A model generated the notes under the pieces. It was not told the DNA's origin. It saw only the letters and a list, made by a program, of their open reading frames with translations, and ran no database searches. Positions 47,786 to 62,300 of a stretch of DNA of 64,000 bases are shown here, piece after piece (position 1 is the first letter of the stretch; each line of letters opens with the position of its first letter). Where the stretch lies: positions 7,325,967 to 7,389,966 of the forward strand of contig NC_052120.1 in the NCBI RefSeq assembly GCF_012273895.1, written 5' to 3'. The translations under genes and the position numbers were made by a program. This stretch comes from Zerene cesonia (lineage: Eukaryota; Arthropoda; Insecta; Lepidoptera; Pieridae).

Positions 47786-48275
47786 CTGTAATTTATACTA
47801 TACAATTAACAGATACTGAGTACCACCCAATAATTAAATTATAAATGTACCTCATATATTAGAAAAATATGTACATATTAAAAATAAATAAAAAGTAATG
47901 TTTACTATCTCATTACTTTTAGATTGGTTCGTAATTGGTTAACAACTGTACCGTTTCTAATAGAAGAATAATAGATTTATACGAATATTCGAATGTAGTC
48001 CACTTTAACCACGTAATCAGTTTAAAATAAAAATAAATTGGCTAACGAATGAATGCGTAAAATATGCTCCACTCTCGAAATGTTTATCTTAACAACTGTC
48101 ACAGCCCGCCACTAAACGAAAAACACATCCATTTATATCTACGCTTTAAAAATTAATAGGTACACATAAATATGTCCGCAGTATTGTAAGCATGTTCCAC
48201 ATTATTGGTGGTTTGTGGATTTAACGAGTACATATATGGGGAAATTTATGGTAACTTGTGCCTACAGTTATCATT

Positions 48276-48332
48276 CGTAGAGCGTACCTCGTTGTTGGAG
48301 TTCCGAGGTTCGTATCGGGCCATCTTTGCCGC
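48276..48332 (+). repeat. tRNA-like fragment
   Basis: GTAGAGCGTACCTCGTTG then CCGAGGTTCGTATCGGGCC looks like a tRNA D-arm edge and T-arm/B-box. No acceptor stem or full cloverleaf could be drawn. Probably a SINE head or tRNA pseudogene. Confidence 0.3.
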
Positions 48333-49171
48333 ACATTGTTAGCTCCGTGGACAGAATAACAAGTCTATCTCAGTTATTAGTAAATATGAACGGGCCTTGT
48401 TTATCGTCGAGCTATCGAACGCACGATTGTGTTCAATCATAAACTTGTAAAATGATATTTATGCGAGCATAACTGTAATTTGAATCAGCAACGGTAATGC
48501 ATTTCCTTTATTACGAGCATAGTCAAATAAAGCGCTGGCAGTGATTTATACATATTGGGAATGTATTTTGACTACAAATTGCTTGTTAGCGCATCTCAGT
48601 GCGAAATGATGTCGAAGCTGATTTTGCAGTTATGTTTTAAATCGTCACTTTTGACTTAAAATCAAAATTTACGTGGATAATGAAAGCAGAAGCATAGGAA
48701 TATGCGCATTGAAATATTTTAAAATGCAGTAACAGAGCATTATTCATTGTAAAAGCAGTGCGGAGTGTGTTAGTTTTTATTTTTTACTCATGCAGTGTCC
48801 ATCTTTCTAAGTCTTCAAATTTTTGCAAATACTACATATAAAGCGTATGAAAATATGTCATTGTTATTGTTTGTAACTGTACCCATTAAAAGAATTTAAT
48901 CATTGCAATAAAACAATTATAAACCAATGAGTTTTAAAAGCCAGTACTAATCTTAATAAACATGTAAGCTTTGCTTGCATGTCACGGAATTAAAGCTTGC
49001 GTGGATAAACGTGAAAACGCGAATTTAAATATTTCACATGACACGAGGTCGAGATTATCTTTTTGAGTAGGTGGTATACTTGTTTTTTGGTATTGGGTGA
49101 TGAAACCATTTCCATAGCTGAGGTGTATCTACTTATTTAGAGAGAACAGGTAGATTACGAGTATTGATAAA

Positions 49172-49330
49172 ATGGCGCTTGAAAAATATAACACCAGGAT
49201 GTATTTCATCATTATGAAGGACAAGGCTTCTAAAATACTATTGACGAAACAAGCTATTACTTTTTATACTACGGATGTTTGCCATGCCAAAGATGGTAAG
49301 AATAAATTAATTATTAGCTCAGGTACTTAG
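49172..49330 (+). CDS. short ORF with good start context and a donor-like GTAAGA
   Basis: ATG in context ATAAAATGG opens a 52-codon frame beginning MALEKYNTRMYFIIMKDK. A GGTAAGAAT donor-like site sits at 49295/49296, before the stop, so it could be a first coding exon on the plus strand. Nothing downstream was recognised as a second exon. No family known to me. Confidence 0.15.
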   Translation: MALEKYNTRMYFIIMKDKASKILLTKQAITFYTTDVCHAKDGKNKLIISSGT

Positions 49331-50976
49331 CTTACCCGAGAACTAACAAAATAAATATGAAAAAGAAAATAATCATAATTAATTATTTTACTGAAACTGT
49401 CTACTTAAATATGTAGATACATATCAAAATGCTTTATTATTAGTCTAAGCCGATACAAAAAATGATATTATATTTTACTTTAGACACGGTCGTATAAATT
49501 GATTCAAGCACGCCACAAAAACTGGTCGCGAGATTAATTTTTATTCACTTTAACCCAGTTTAATGCTACTTGACGCCACATGGAATAGCTTTATGTCAAT
49601 TATACAAATAAAATGTGATAAGAACATACTTCCACGTCTGTTATGTATATAGGGTAATTAAATAACTGCAATAGGCATACGTGATATTCAATGGACTGGA
49701 ATATTTTATAACCTAACGGCTTCTACGTAGTTTCCTTGGTAAGGATGTTGATTAATCTCAATAGAATATCCATAATGAAGTTAGGCCTTAACAACCAAAC
49801 GGTAGATATGCATATATTTGTATAAACAAATCAATATCGTAACAGCCCTGTTAAATTGTTATTACTATCTGAATTATGGTGATCTACATAACAAAACAAA
49901 ATAAGTGTTTAACATTGTATAATCATAATTATTAATGTCAAAACTACACATTAATGGAACAAGAATAATCTCATATAAATAATCTATTTATTTAATTGAA
50001 TAATCACAATCGGAAAGCTTGGTATGCGTATAACTGGTGTTTGCTGTGGAGCCGAGGAAATGTTTAATTAATCATTGTATTGTGCCTCAAAATATTACCG
50101 TATTCACCAGTTTCTGCGGCCAATGGGTCAAATTAACGCAACTATCAGGAATGATTTCACGCCTAAATGCTTGCGTTTAATTTTGCAATGGTTTAAGGCG
50201 TGTTGATTTACAATGCTGTATCATAATGAGGACCTCGAAATAAAGGTTAAATTATAATATGTACTGGTGAGATGACATTCGAATTACAAGCAACAATTAT
50301 AATGTCTGTCTTATTGTCTCGTTTGCACTGGTCGAAGCTCGGATTTCGCTTCTGTTTGACTCGAAAGTTTTGAATGCATATAATCTTATAAAAATCTCTC
50401 AGTCATGACAGAAATGTAAGGACATGCCCTTAATAAAAATTGTATGAAATAATATAGTATTGTAAAGTCTCTTTTTAATGAAATCTAAATTGTGTTCATT
50501 AATCGTGGCTCTTTACAAGTGCAATGAAGCTACTGTATAGGTAGCAGCAAAGTATTACGTATACACAAGTTTGCCCTAATTAATCGAGCCTGCAATAGTT
50601 ATATCTTATATCCGTTAAATATAATTCATTATACGAACAAGTTTGCGTTTAATTTACTATTATGTTGGTCGATTAGCTTTCTATAACAGGTCCTAGCAGA
50701 ACACGTGGCATTAACTAATTCTAAGAATACAGGTATACATATGTTTAATATATTCTTCTTGGAACCTGTGGCAATTACGCTTTTATTTTGTTTTTACAAC
50801 TCACTCATTTGCGGCCTTGCGAGGATCTTCGTGGAATGGTGCTTACCTGAAATGATAGACGAGTTATAATTGTATTTAGTAATAAAGTTAGTCTTACTTT
50901 TAAACATTATTATTGGCATAAAGATTTCAGTCAATGCGTCTAATTGGATTTTTATAGTATAATTGTTTTAACCCAC

Positions 50977-50997
50977 ATACACACACACACACACACG
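50977..50997. repeat. short (CA)n microsatellite
   Basis: A run of alternating CA, about 10 units. No other content. Confidence 0.85.
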
Positions 50998-51657
50998 GAT
51001 AATCATTGTTACCTTATGATTCTACATAGAAACCTGTGAAAAAATCATCAATTTATAATTTTCATAGCAATAAGCATCATATACATCTCCAATAAATATA
51101 TAACCATTGTATTCGTAGTGAACGTTCTTAATGTACACGTTTTTTAATAGGATCAAATTAAATTTAATAATGAATTTCAATTTACAATATTTTAAAACAA
51201 AAGCAAAGGGGAAAGAAGTTTGTTTAAGTAATGTAAATTAATAAAAAGAACCTGTAAAAAATAACCTAGTTCATTGATTCACGTATGCGTGCTTAAACAC
51301 CTGAAAACACGACATTATTAAGTCTTAACTTAAATTATACCTTTATGTATTCGTATAAACCTACTATGTAATAAATAAAGAAGTGAATCACTGTATATAA
51401 ATAACAATATCTCGTATAACAATACGTATTGTCTAACAGTGTAGGTAAAATACAAGGTACAAAAACATAAGGTGAACTTTGAATCGCTTCAGGGGTGCAC
51501 GTCCGTTACTGTGTAAATATTATGACAACCTAACATGTTCCCTCGAGTTGACACTTTAATTAACAAGACAACAATGAAGCAATTAATCATTCAGCAATAA
51601 ATCTCAGTTCGAGTACACGTTACAATTTTCCGAATGCAGATGAAAATTACTATCCTA

Positions 51658-52657
51658 NNNNNNNNNNNNNNNNNNNNNNNNNNNNNNNNNNNNNNNNNNN
51701 NNNNNNNNNNNNNNNNNNNNNNNNNNNNNNNNNNNNNNNNNNNNNNNNNNNNNNNNNNNNNNNNNNNNNNNNNNNNNNNNNNNNNNNNNNNNNNNNNNNN
51801 NNNNNNNNNNNNNNNNNNNNNNNNNNNNNNNNNNNNNNNNNNNNNNNNNNNNNNNNNNNNNNNNNNNNNNNNNNNNNNNNNNNNNNNNNNNNNNNNNNNN
51901 NNNNNNNNNNNNNNNNNNNNNNNNNNNNNNNNNNNNNNNNNNNNNNNNNNNNNNNNNNNNNNNNNNNNNNNNNNNNNNNNNNNNNNNNNNNNNNNNNNNN
52001 NNNNNNNNNNNNNNNNNNNNNNNNNNNNNNNNNNNNNNNNNNNNNNNNNNNNNNNNNNNNNNNNNNNNNNNNNNNNNNNNNNNNNNNNNNNNNNNNNNNN
52101 NNNNNNNNNNNNNNNNNNNNNNNNNNNNNNNNNNNNNNNNNNNNNNNNNNNNNNNNNNNNNNNNNNNNNNNNNNNNNNNNNNNNNNNNNNNNNNNNNNNN
52201 NNNNNNNNNNNNNNNNNNNNNNNNNNNNNNNNNNNNNNNNNNNNNNNNNNNNNNNNNNNNNNNNNNNNNNNNNNNNNNNNNNNNNNNNNNNNNNNNNNNN
52301 NNNNNNNNNNNNNNNNNNNNNNNNNNNNNNNNNNNNNNNNNNNNNNNNNNNNNNNNNNNNNNNNNNNNNNNNNNNNNNNNNNNNNNNNNNNNNNNNNNNN
52401 NNNNNNNNNNNNNNNNNNNNNNNNNNNNNNNNNNNNNNNNNNNNNNNNNNNNNNNNNNNNNNNNNNNNNNNNNNNNNNNNNNNNNNNNNNNNNNNNNNNN
52501 NNNNNNNNNNNNNNNNNNNNNNNNNNNNNNNNNNNNNNNNNNNNNNNNNNNNNNNNNNNNNNNNNNNNNNNNNNNNNNNNNNNNNNNNNNNNNNNNNNNN
52601 NNNNNNNNNNNNNNNNNNNNNNNNNNNNNNNNNNNNNNNNNNNNNNNNNNNNNNNNN
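51658..52657. other. assembly gap, exactly 1000 N
   Basis: Second placeholder gap. The first 12 bases after it match the 3' end of the Helitron-like repeat found elsewhere in this window, so the break probably lies in or next to a repeat copy. Confidence 0.99.
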
Positions 52658-52669
52658 GGCGCAGCTAGT
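52658..52669 (+). mobile_element. 3' end of a Helitron-like repeat cut by the assembly gap
   Basis: The first bases after the N run are GGCGCAGCTAGT, identical to the 3' ends at 9130-9141 and 25611-25622. The body of the copy is hidden in, or lost to, the gap. Confidence 0.65.
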
Positions 52670-52964
52670 ATTGTATAAGCCCGAGAAACGTTTGACGAAT
52701 GAAAGGCGGGTCACAGAGCATTGTGTGAGATGATTACGGGACCAATTGGATTTGCAATCGGCCGTCGAGCGCTTAATCTCTGATCTTATGTAATTCACCT
52801 CTAGTTATTGATTTGATGAACTGTTCTAGATATTATTGTATGGGAGGACAGTATCTGTCATACGCGTGGCCTACTCGTATAGAGCTAGCTTTCTATCTGA
52901 CTGTAGATCTAAAGACTTCAATTGTAAAAATGATGTAACAAAACCCATAATTAAAAATATCTTT

Positions 52965-53145
52965 TACTAATATCATAATTGCGAAAGTAACTTTGTCTAT
53001 CTGTCTGTCTGACTCTTCTTACGCTTTAAGGACATACGGTAGTTTATCTCAAAAGTCTAACAGGAACAAAAATATATAGGGAAAACCCAGGACTGTCCAT
53101 ATTTTCCTTTGGCTACGGGGACGAAGCCGCGGTTAGAGAGCTAAT
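52965..53145 (+). mobile_element. degraded Helitron-like repeat, second family
   Basis: Begins TACTAATATCATAATTGCGAAAG, has TCTATCTGTCTGTCTG, and ends near GGGGACGAAGCCGCGGTTAGAGAGCTAATA. This matches the layout of the 43905-44137 element with many changes. Confidence 0.55.
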
Positions 53146-53606
53146 ACATCATACAGTCTCGTAACTTCTAATAGTCGCAATTTTTATAGGTAACTCAAGT
53201 AACCAATAATTTATCGACCTTGCGAAACAATTCAAATTACGTTCACCATTAATAAAGCTTTTCCATTGGACCAGTTTTAAGAGATATATCAACAGGCGAA
53301 GGTTCAACCGAAATAAATTATCTAGAATTACTTTTATCTGTTATTGTTTATTTGAGACCATAAAATATTATGCCATTGTATCGTAACAATCAAATGGTTC
53401 GTATAGACAATGAATTTGACTTCCAACTTATATAATTGGGTAACGATTTGTTGATATAAATGATATGTTTACTGACGCATTGTATAACGTAGGTGTCGTA
53501 ACAATGTTCGGATCGTGTCTGTCATTTGTTATGATAGTGATAGTTTGCTGATGTATAATTGGTTATTTAAATATTTATCTGATGTACTTATAAGTGCAGT
53601 AATATA

Positions 53607-53798
53607 GTAGTGGCGGCTCAGTCTAGAGTACCTCGGACTTAATCGAAATGTCGGGCGTTCGAAACCAGGCGAGCAGTTCGACGTCATATGACATATGCCA
53701 AGTCGCAATTGGCCGGCGTGGTGCATTATAGCCTGAATCCTCATATGCGGCCCGGGCCCCTGGAGTGGGATCAAGTATGGGCTGATGATGATGATGAC
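53607..53798 (+). mobile_element. tRNA-headed SINE, second copy
   Basis: Head GTAGTGGCGGCTCAGTC, B-box-like GGGCGTTCGAAACC, body CCAAGTCGCAATTGGCCGGCG, tail TATGGGCTGATGATGATGATGAC. Same block order as the minus-strand copy at 11067-11367, with a GAT-type simple tail. Confidence 0.7.
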
Positions 53799-56237
53799 TA
53801 ATAAGTGCAACGGGTTAATATTCGAGGTTATATAATAAAATAAAAATATGTTTAATTTGCTTCTTAGTTAAATGAATGCAGCTTATTAAGCTTTTGATAA
53901 TACACATTGCTCATTATTAACTTTAAAGTCTAGATTACTAGGTGCGAAAAACAAAACCAATGACACAAAGCAAATCATTTCAAAATGAATTATAGGATTT
54001 TCATTGTCAATGAGACAATGCAGAAATCCATAGATTGTAATCAGAAGTAGAGAATTGAAAACAAGTCAATGCATTCGAAATTATTTATCACTCGTAGTAA
54101 ACATTTGTATTCAATCTCGGATCACGATAAATCTTTATCCGCTTCCTATTATATTATTCATTGGGTCACTGACACTTATATTTATTATATTTACTAGAAC
54201 TAGTCCGTGGATTTGCCTACATGCAGATTTTTTATAAAAAGGAAAGGTTGCTGAAAAATAATTCACGGATCAGAGGTAATGCCAAAACATATAATACAAC
54301 TATGTATACAATATAAGAAAAAGATTAAATATTATGAAATCTCCAATCTAAATAAAAACAACTACTCACAAATAACATTTATTAATATTGCCTCTTTTTG
54401 AATAATAAAGTCAGTTTATCGAAATCGTTCAATAAGATATGTTTGTAGCAGATCTATAAAATTTGCGAGATTATATAAGAGAAACAAAAAATAAATCCTA
54501 TCTACATAAATTTCCCTCACGTATGTTCAAGCTTGATAATATTGCGAATTCACGAAAGTTAGTATATGAGAATAAATTTGTTAACATAATAACGAAATCT
54601 AATTCACCAAACATTAATAGAATTTGTACTTCGTAATTCGAATTTCCGAATTACCGAATGCCGTACTAGCTAAATCCATTATGGCCGCGAGCTAAAAGTG
54701 CAAACTAAAATTGCAAATATGGACGTATAATTCGCAATGATCTAACATTAATGCTTTCGTGCACCATTTGCTCCCTTTAACGAAATCCTTGCATTAGTTC
54801 GTGAAAACATCTGACTTAATTGAATAATATCGTTGATCGTGACAGCTCCTCGTTTTAGTGAAAGGAACACTGTTTTTATTATATGGTATGAGGTATCGAA
54901 TTATAGTTACGGTCTGTGTGGTCCTTGAGTTTATCAGTTTCAATGTTTAGATTTGATGACAAATTTTGATAATATTTTGATTATATAATAGTTAATACAC
55001 TCATAACTTATTTTGCCAATGTTAAATAAAGTTAGAGATATTTGTAAATTGTGTACATGTTAGTACATAAAAATAGTTTGATATATTTGATAGAAAAAAG
55101 TTTAAAAATTTTCATTAAATTATTAGAAAATGTGATCCAGCTCAACTATACAATGTTAACTAAAAAACGTTTTTAATAATATAGAAAAAATACTACTCAA
55201 ATTAAATTACATAATTAAATAATATATATTGCTCAACTATATAACAGCCTTCTTTGCTTAGATATAAATAATAAGATTACATTAATCCCTCTTGAAAATG
55301 GCACACGATAATACATTATGTAACATCATCACGAAAAGACACGCCTTGCTTTTAAAATTAGCGCAAATATTTGCACGTATAAGGCACTGTTATATACATA
55401 TTATTATCTGTTTAAAAGATCCTAAAGCGTTTGTGTACATGGATTAACGTCGCCATATTTTACAGCACTTAATATGAGGATCATTTATGCATACAGAAAA
55501 CAACAAATTTTTCTCAATGCTGTTTCTTTAGCTGGCTTCGTTGGAATCGTTTTATAGATGAAGAATTACTGATTATATCATTATAAATCCAAATTCGTTG
55601 GATGGTAATGCTAACCGCTATACAAGAGGTACTCAGGTGTTGTCATAAACGTATGAATGTCTACAGGAAATCGGAAATCCTCTTCAATCCGATGTGGACA
55701 CGTTTCGTTCATGCGCTATACCAATGCAATAATAATGCATTCGATTTATTGGTTTCTCAGTGAGAGTGAGTCATAACGCACATCGGTTTGATTTTGAAAC
55801 AACGGCGCTTTCTACTTATTCAATAATTATAAGATAAATCATTAGATTTTATTTATATCGCCTGTACGATTTTAACAGACATGGAAGGGATAAACTATTG
55901 CATGAATGAATGTATGATCACTCTTTATTTGCAACAATACAAAAGGACACAATTACGAACGAAATGGCGGGCCCTATCGCTAAAATAGTGATCTCTTTTA
56001 AGCAACCTTTGGTTGAGAATTATAAGTGTATCGTTTTAAGAAGTGGTTAATAGTGCGCAATACCAGAATTATATTATACATACTTAAAATCATATAAATT
56101 TTTGTGTGTTTGTGTAAATACAAAATTGTTATTGTAATAAATCAATATATGAAATGATAAATAGGCGTAGGTAATATGAAAACATATCGTTTGTCACAGA
56201 AGGATAAGTAGGGATTCACTTTATGCTTAAGATTTTG

Positions 56238-56381
56238 TTTATTGGTTTGAATGCGCTAATCTTAAGAGCTGTTGGTTCGAATTTAATACATTTTTTTTTG
56301 TTTTGAATAGTCTATTTATTGATAAGGATATGATCTATCATCATATACGATGTGGATGATACTTTAGGGCATAGCTAGTAC
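56238..56381 (+). mobile_element. degraded copy of the third Helitron-like family
   Basis: AATGCGCTAATCTTAAGAGCTGTTGGTTCGAAT and the end GGCATAGCTAGT match the order of blocks at 20253-20407, with heavy divergence and a poly(T) insertion. (Matching block spans 56250-56282.). Confidence 0.4.
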
Positions 56382-59300
56382 AGGATACAGCTATAAACAT
56401 ATACTATTTCTTAAGACAATAGATATCCCGTTGTAACTAATCCATACATGACGTATAATACATTTTTCAAACGCATTATCGTCGAGTAATATACGCTAGA
56501 TTACCGGTTGCGAATAATAACGTATCGCTTCATCGTCAAGAGTTTTGCAACAGTCATTTCTTGCCACACTTAGCTGCCATTAGCGCTATGCTCATGACAT
56601 GGCAATCAGGAGTGACTTTAAAGACTTTATCTAGATTTACCTAGAACTCTCTTCGTGGAAGTCTAGACATGTTTATTTAAAAAAAGATTTAATAATGAAA
56701 AACTAGTAATTGTACCAATTAAAAGTAAAATATGTCCAATTAAAAGTAAAATTGACGCATTATTTATAAAATGATTATTTATTTTATATTCGCATTATAT
56801 TTATCGTTTTGTGAAATACATTTATATTTTATAATCATTTAATTTATTTACTAATATATGTTAGTCACTCATGAGTTTAAATATAATTTATATAACAGAT
56901 CTATAAATATTTATAACAATTTTAATATCGTTTTTCATATCGTTAGAAGTGCAACATCCAGGATGAATAATTTAAATTTTATATGAACGGTAAGTCGTAT
57001 AATTACTATGCGCATTGCATTACCTGTGTTTGATTCTGAGAATACAGTCTGTTATGGCATTAATATAGATTTTCAGTAGTATGGTGACAACATTGTTTTC
57101 TTTGTTTACGACTCAAAAATCATATATTTATTCCTAGACCAATACTTAATTCGAACATAAAAATCTATACAAATACTATAAATTCAAGTGCCTTTAAAAC
57201 AATCTCTTTATATTTATTTATTAAAGTTATAAACAATTACTTTTAAATTTTAAGTTACATTCAGACTACTTTCCGGAACCGGGACACGGATTTCATAAAC
57301 AAATAAACTATATTGAATGAACTCCCTTGACCATTGTACATAGTATCATTACATAATATTTTGTAACTCAACCACTTCGTCAGCTAGAAAACAACGGCAC
57401 GTCAATCAGTTATGAAACTTTCACTAATACAGCCGCGTGGGTGGAACAGAATCTGGTAATAAACGTGGGTACGCATATATTCGACAATTTGTTGTACATT
57501 TTATAGACGGATGTTATACGATTTGTCGTACCTTCGAGACTGTCATGTTGTTTCATTTTGTAAGTGTTAAGCTGACAGAAACTACTCATTTGTACTCAAA
57601 GGTAATTTCCAGGTTCATTATTCAATCATTTCTATGTGTTAATACGATATGACTCCATATATAATAGACTACGTAAATAAAATTTAGCGTTGGATAACTT
57701 CTTAATGAAAAACGATATTCACAGTATATCTAATCTATTTTATACAGTCCTGGCACAAAGGTATGATTACAAACGCCCTCTAACTTATTTCTTAGTAACA
57801 TCGTTACCAATAAAACTGATACGGAAGAGAAACGAAACCTGCCTTATAATTTAATAAAACATACCAACAAAAGCCAATCAATTTCCAATAAGATAAGCTG
57901 AACAAACAATAATATCCCTAAAACAGTCATTACGCGATATCTCGTACGATCTAAGATACCGAGCACCCAAGGCGTTATTATATTGATACCCCATTAACCT
58001 ATACATTGTATAACCAACTGGTCAGGTTGGTCTGGAATGGATAGACCAGTTACGCGGAAGGACATTTTAGGCGACTCATGCTGTGATCAGTGACGAGCTT
58101 GCACAACACGAAGAAAAAGTTTTATCATTAATTGTGTCTACTTTTTACAGCGGGCGAAGGATGAAAGTAGTCTCTAATTGGATGAAGGTTTCTTCTGTTG
58201 AATTATAATAAAAACATATTATAATGCATGTATAATATTATGATATCGGTTGAGGCGTTTATGCGTGATGACCAAACCGACAGTGTTATTTTTCCATTTA
58301 TTATATCAGTAGGGATGATATTATTAGTGTCATAAAGTATTCTAATGTAAAATTATGATCTACTATTCGTGACTGGGTCAAAGAAAACTTCTAGAAGTGT
58401 GTACAAACTGAATGTATGTAGAAACAAATTTCAAGATTAATTACTAGTTTTAGTTAGCACGTATTGACACACGCAGAGTTAGTCACGATCGTAGATAAAC
58501 TAGAACAAAGTGCTCAAGAAAAGTGGCGAAGTAATCCGCAAATAGCATTAATAATAAGCTTATGTATGCTTTATCACTCCTTACTCGTGTTCGAGTGTAA
58601 TTGTCGTAGATATAATGTGTAACGGTAACTCTATAAGGGGATTTCAAGATGCAATTTGAAATTATGTTAAATTCATACAAATATGTAAATACATCTACCG
58701 AGTATTAAGAGCGCTTTCCGTGTTTTGTTTTTTATTATTTTAATAAATGAGAGATTTGTCGTTGTACTGCATACGTAGAAAATTGTTGCAATGATTCAAT
58801 GGTGCAGCAGTTGATAACCCCATATTAAGCTGTCAAATAAACGAACCGATTTCGATGCGGTTTTCTTTGTAAGCTAGTTTCGTTGCAGTGGTGTTTCGGT
58901 GAAGAAGGCGGCCACCACAAAGTGTCGGGATAAATATTGTTTCACAACTCCCACATTTGAATCAAATGAAATGCATAGACTAGTAAAATACAATTCACAA
59001 TGAAAATTACAAATTTAAGATGGCCGACTACACGAGTCGGGGGTTTTACATTTTTATCCATTTTATTTTTAGTTTGCTACTCAATAGATTACATCCATGT
59101 GGAAACTCTTACGTACATTGTATTCCTAACAACACTAAAATTAAACAATTACTAGTTTAAATACACTAAACTCATCGGTCCAATCATGCTCCAATAGACA
59201 ATCCATAAAAATTGCTCCAAATAAAAATTTCAAATTATCTCTTGAATTAATTCAACACACCAGAAACGTGGGTATATGCTTAAAGGTCCCCTTTAAGTGG

Positions 59301-62300
59301 TCTTAAAACCAGTGCCGTCAACCGCGAATCACGTCGCAGTCGATTTATTAGTTAACCCACTACGTTAATTGCCTGACCGCTCAGCTCTATCCTTTTTATT
59401 TTTGATATCTTCAAATAGCTACTTTGAAGACCATTTATTATCGCGGACGTAATTGTAGTAGCTAGAAGATTTATCGATAAGAAAAGGTCAAGAACGATGT
59501 AAGGATTGCATATTTTGCATATTATGGTATTTTCAACCTGCTCTATGAATATTTAGCATTGATGACGGCCCAAAAAGATTTCTTATTCGTAATAGGCTTC
59601 CAAGCTTTTTTATGTTGTGTCGAATATTCAGCCTATATTGAGTTCAATAGAAGTCTTACATGTTTCGTTAAATTAATTGGATTTTTTTCAATTAATTTGA
59701 AGTCCTATGACTGAAATGTAATATACAAATAATTATTAAAAGCGTAGGTTATAAATATTAAAAGCGTGGGTAAAGTGTGTTAAAGAAAATGATACTTTCA
59801 TACGTCACGTGAATAAATTACTGAAAAATGTACATACGATATATTTTTTTTTTTACTTAAAATGTCAATAAATATATTGTTCAATTGAATATCTCTCATG
59901 AAATATCAATTTACTTAACAAACTCCAGTAACGGTACAATAAACACAAGTTTCTTTGAACAACCTTTAATAACAGATGCTTTTAAATTTTATGGAAGTTT
60001 CAAGTTGCGACGTTGTGAACGTGGTATTTTATAAAAAAGCTGATGAATTATTAAGATTTTTATTAATAAAATCACACAATTTAACGTAACAAAAGCGTTT
60101 TCTTAGACGCTAATAAGAGTAAACACTCAATTTTTCTCTTGAGTAATCTTGTAATTAGGGTTATAAGATCAATAGCTATATCGTTTCAATGTTTTATTTT
60201 TTTTAATTAGTGAATAATCGTATCGAAGCTTCTTTAATATCTCTTAACGTACGTTTACTCCTGTATTAACATTACTTTTAATAAAATGAGTATAACGTGT
60301 TTTCTTAACAGCATTCTTTGTTTGGTATAAAGTTTATATAAGTCGAGTTCGTTTATTGATACTGAGGAAAGACAAAATTTAATGATCACAATTTTTTATA
60401 TTATTTAATAAAAAAATAAGGAAATAGTATGCATATGTTGTACTACATAAAGTAGTAAAGGCATAGTTGAAATAATAACTCTGTTTTCAAGATTATATTA
60501 AATATCAAACAATAAATGTAATCCATATGAAGGTGTGACTCGATATGGGATAACAAATATGTCTGTCTATTGACATAATTTATACGACCTGTGTATAGGT
60601 ATTGGCAGTAATTGATAATAATAATTGATACGAACCAAATGTTATCTCTTGTAAGCCTATCCGTACTAATTCAACAACCTTTGATCACGTTTAGTCATAT
60701 GTAGTACTTAATTATATCGTGCATTGAATTTGTTATTTGATAAGGAAATGAAAGTATGGTAATGCTCAATTGCCGCATTAGCCAGTGAGTTTGATTATTT
60801 CCCTAGAGATTATAGGTCCAATTCCCATATGCAAGAAAGTATATTAAAACAGACCGTTAAATTTTTTGTCTAGTTAAGCATGCATATACATTATGTTTAT
60901 TTGTAAAACTTAAATAGTTTACCAAAAAAAAAAATTTCGCTACACAAATCCGGAAAGATTTGTTTCAATTACGTTTACAACATAAATTGAAACATTAATT
61001 GTGTATCATAAAACTTAATGATTCCTAAATTGTGTAATAATTTTATTTATTTATATACAAATAAATCAAACATCTAGTTTAACTCAAGTTGAAATAGCGG
61101 GTATTACGTTAAAATGATAAAAATCTTATTTTGAAGAAAAACGAACATTGCGCAGGAGTAACATATCAAATGTTCCTTTAATTTGTCTTTATTATAACCA
61201 TTAAGAGTTTAAATATCGTAAAAAGTTAAACGCTTTTTAAATGTAAATTTTCTTACGTAGCTATGAGCCATTTATGTTGGTTTTAATACGCACTGATATA
61301 ACATTAGCAGCTTTATTGTCGCAGCTTTATGGATAAATTAAATGGTTAACATTTACATGCGTAATTACAGAATATCAAGTGTAATTACTAATGTTATTTT
61401 GAAACTTTTAGTACTCGTATAACTTAATTGTGTGGATTGTTATGACAATAATTGAATCAATTGCAAGGTCTGTTATTTCCAAAGTTATTTATTATTTAGT
61501 TCTTAAACTCAAACTTCTCTTGAATACGTTCTTAAGTTCATATCAATTATGGAAATATAAATTTTTATATAAACGCCTTTCTTAAGCTTTGTTCAAAATT
61601 AATTTAGATCAAATAGCTATCACCGCAACTAGTTGCAGATGATTTGAGTTAAGTTGGTTGAATTTGAGTGAAATAAATCGTAATTGTACCAGGAAATGCA
61701 AAAAAATGTACAAAATTTGTTACATAAACGAATCGAAAATTTTATTACACATGATATATTTCGATGATTATAGAAAAAAAGATTTGTAAAAATCAATTAC
61801 ATTTTTGCATGCTCGCATGTTCTTTACCCATCTGCAAGAAATTGCAAAATTCATATAATTTTAGAAAGTCGTACATGTACGTATATGATATGAAATATGA
61901 CTGCATGTGGGTTTATATTCGTCACCAAAAGGCGAATAAGCCCATGAACTCGTGAACTCATTTGATCAATCGTCCTATTCTCTTCCTACATGGAGCTCGA
62001 TTCATACATTTCTCAAACATGCAAATGTCGCACGTTTGCGAGAACAATGTAATTTGTTTGTTATTTATCGCTCTCTTCGTCAAGATATATTTCAACGGGA
62101 CATTTAAGTCGCGGTATATACGTGGGACGTGGGTGTGATATGACATCGTGCAAAATGCGTGCAAAACGGTTTTTCATGGATTTTAAGTGTGATATAACGT
62201 TTGAAACGGGTTGTCACGTTATCTCATAATGGTTAAGCGACATGATTGTTTGCTCGGACAAGTTTATTCGAATTCATCATTTGTAAGCTGTATAAATAAC

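Larger units (their letters stand above)
37786..51657. other. non-coding stretch with clustered repeats
   Basis: Contains the MITE-like element at 42372, Helitron-like pieces at 43202, 43905, 44147 and 45600, the 59-bp duplication, a tRNA-like fragment and the doubtful ORFs at 39307, 46460, 47691 and 49172. The remainder is AT-rich sequence in which I see nothing specific. Confidence 0.55.

Noticed and set aside
51634..52798. Long open frames of 340-380 codons around the second gap
   Set aside because: Created entirely by the N run; the flanks show no coding signal.
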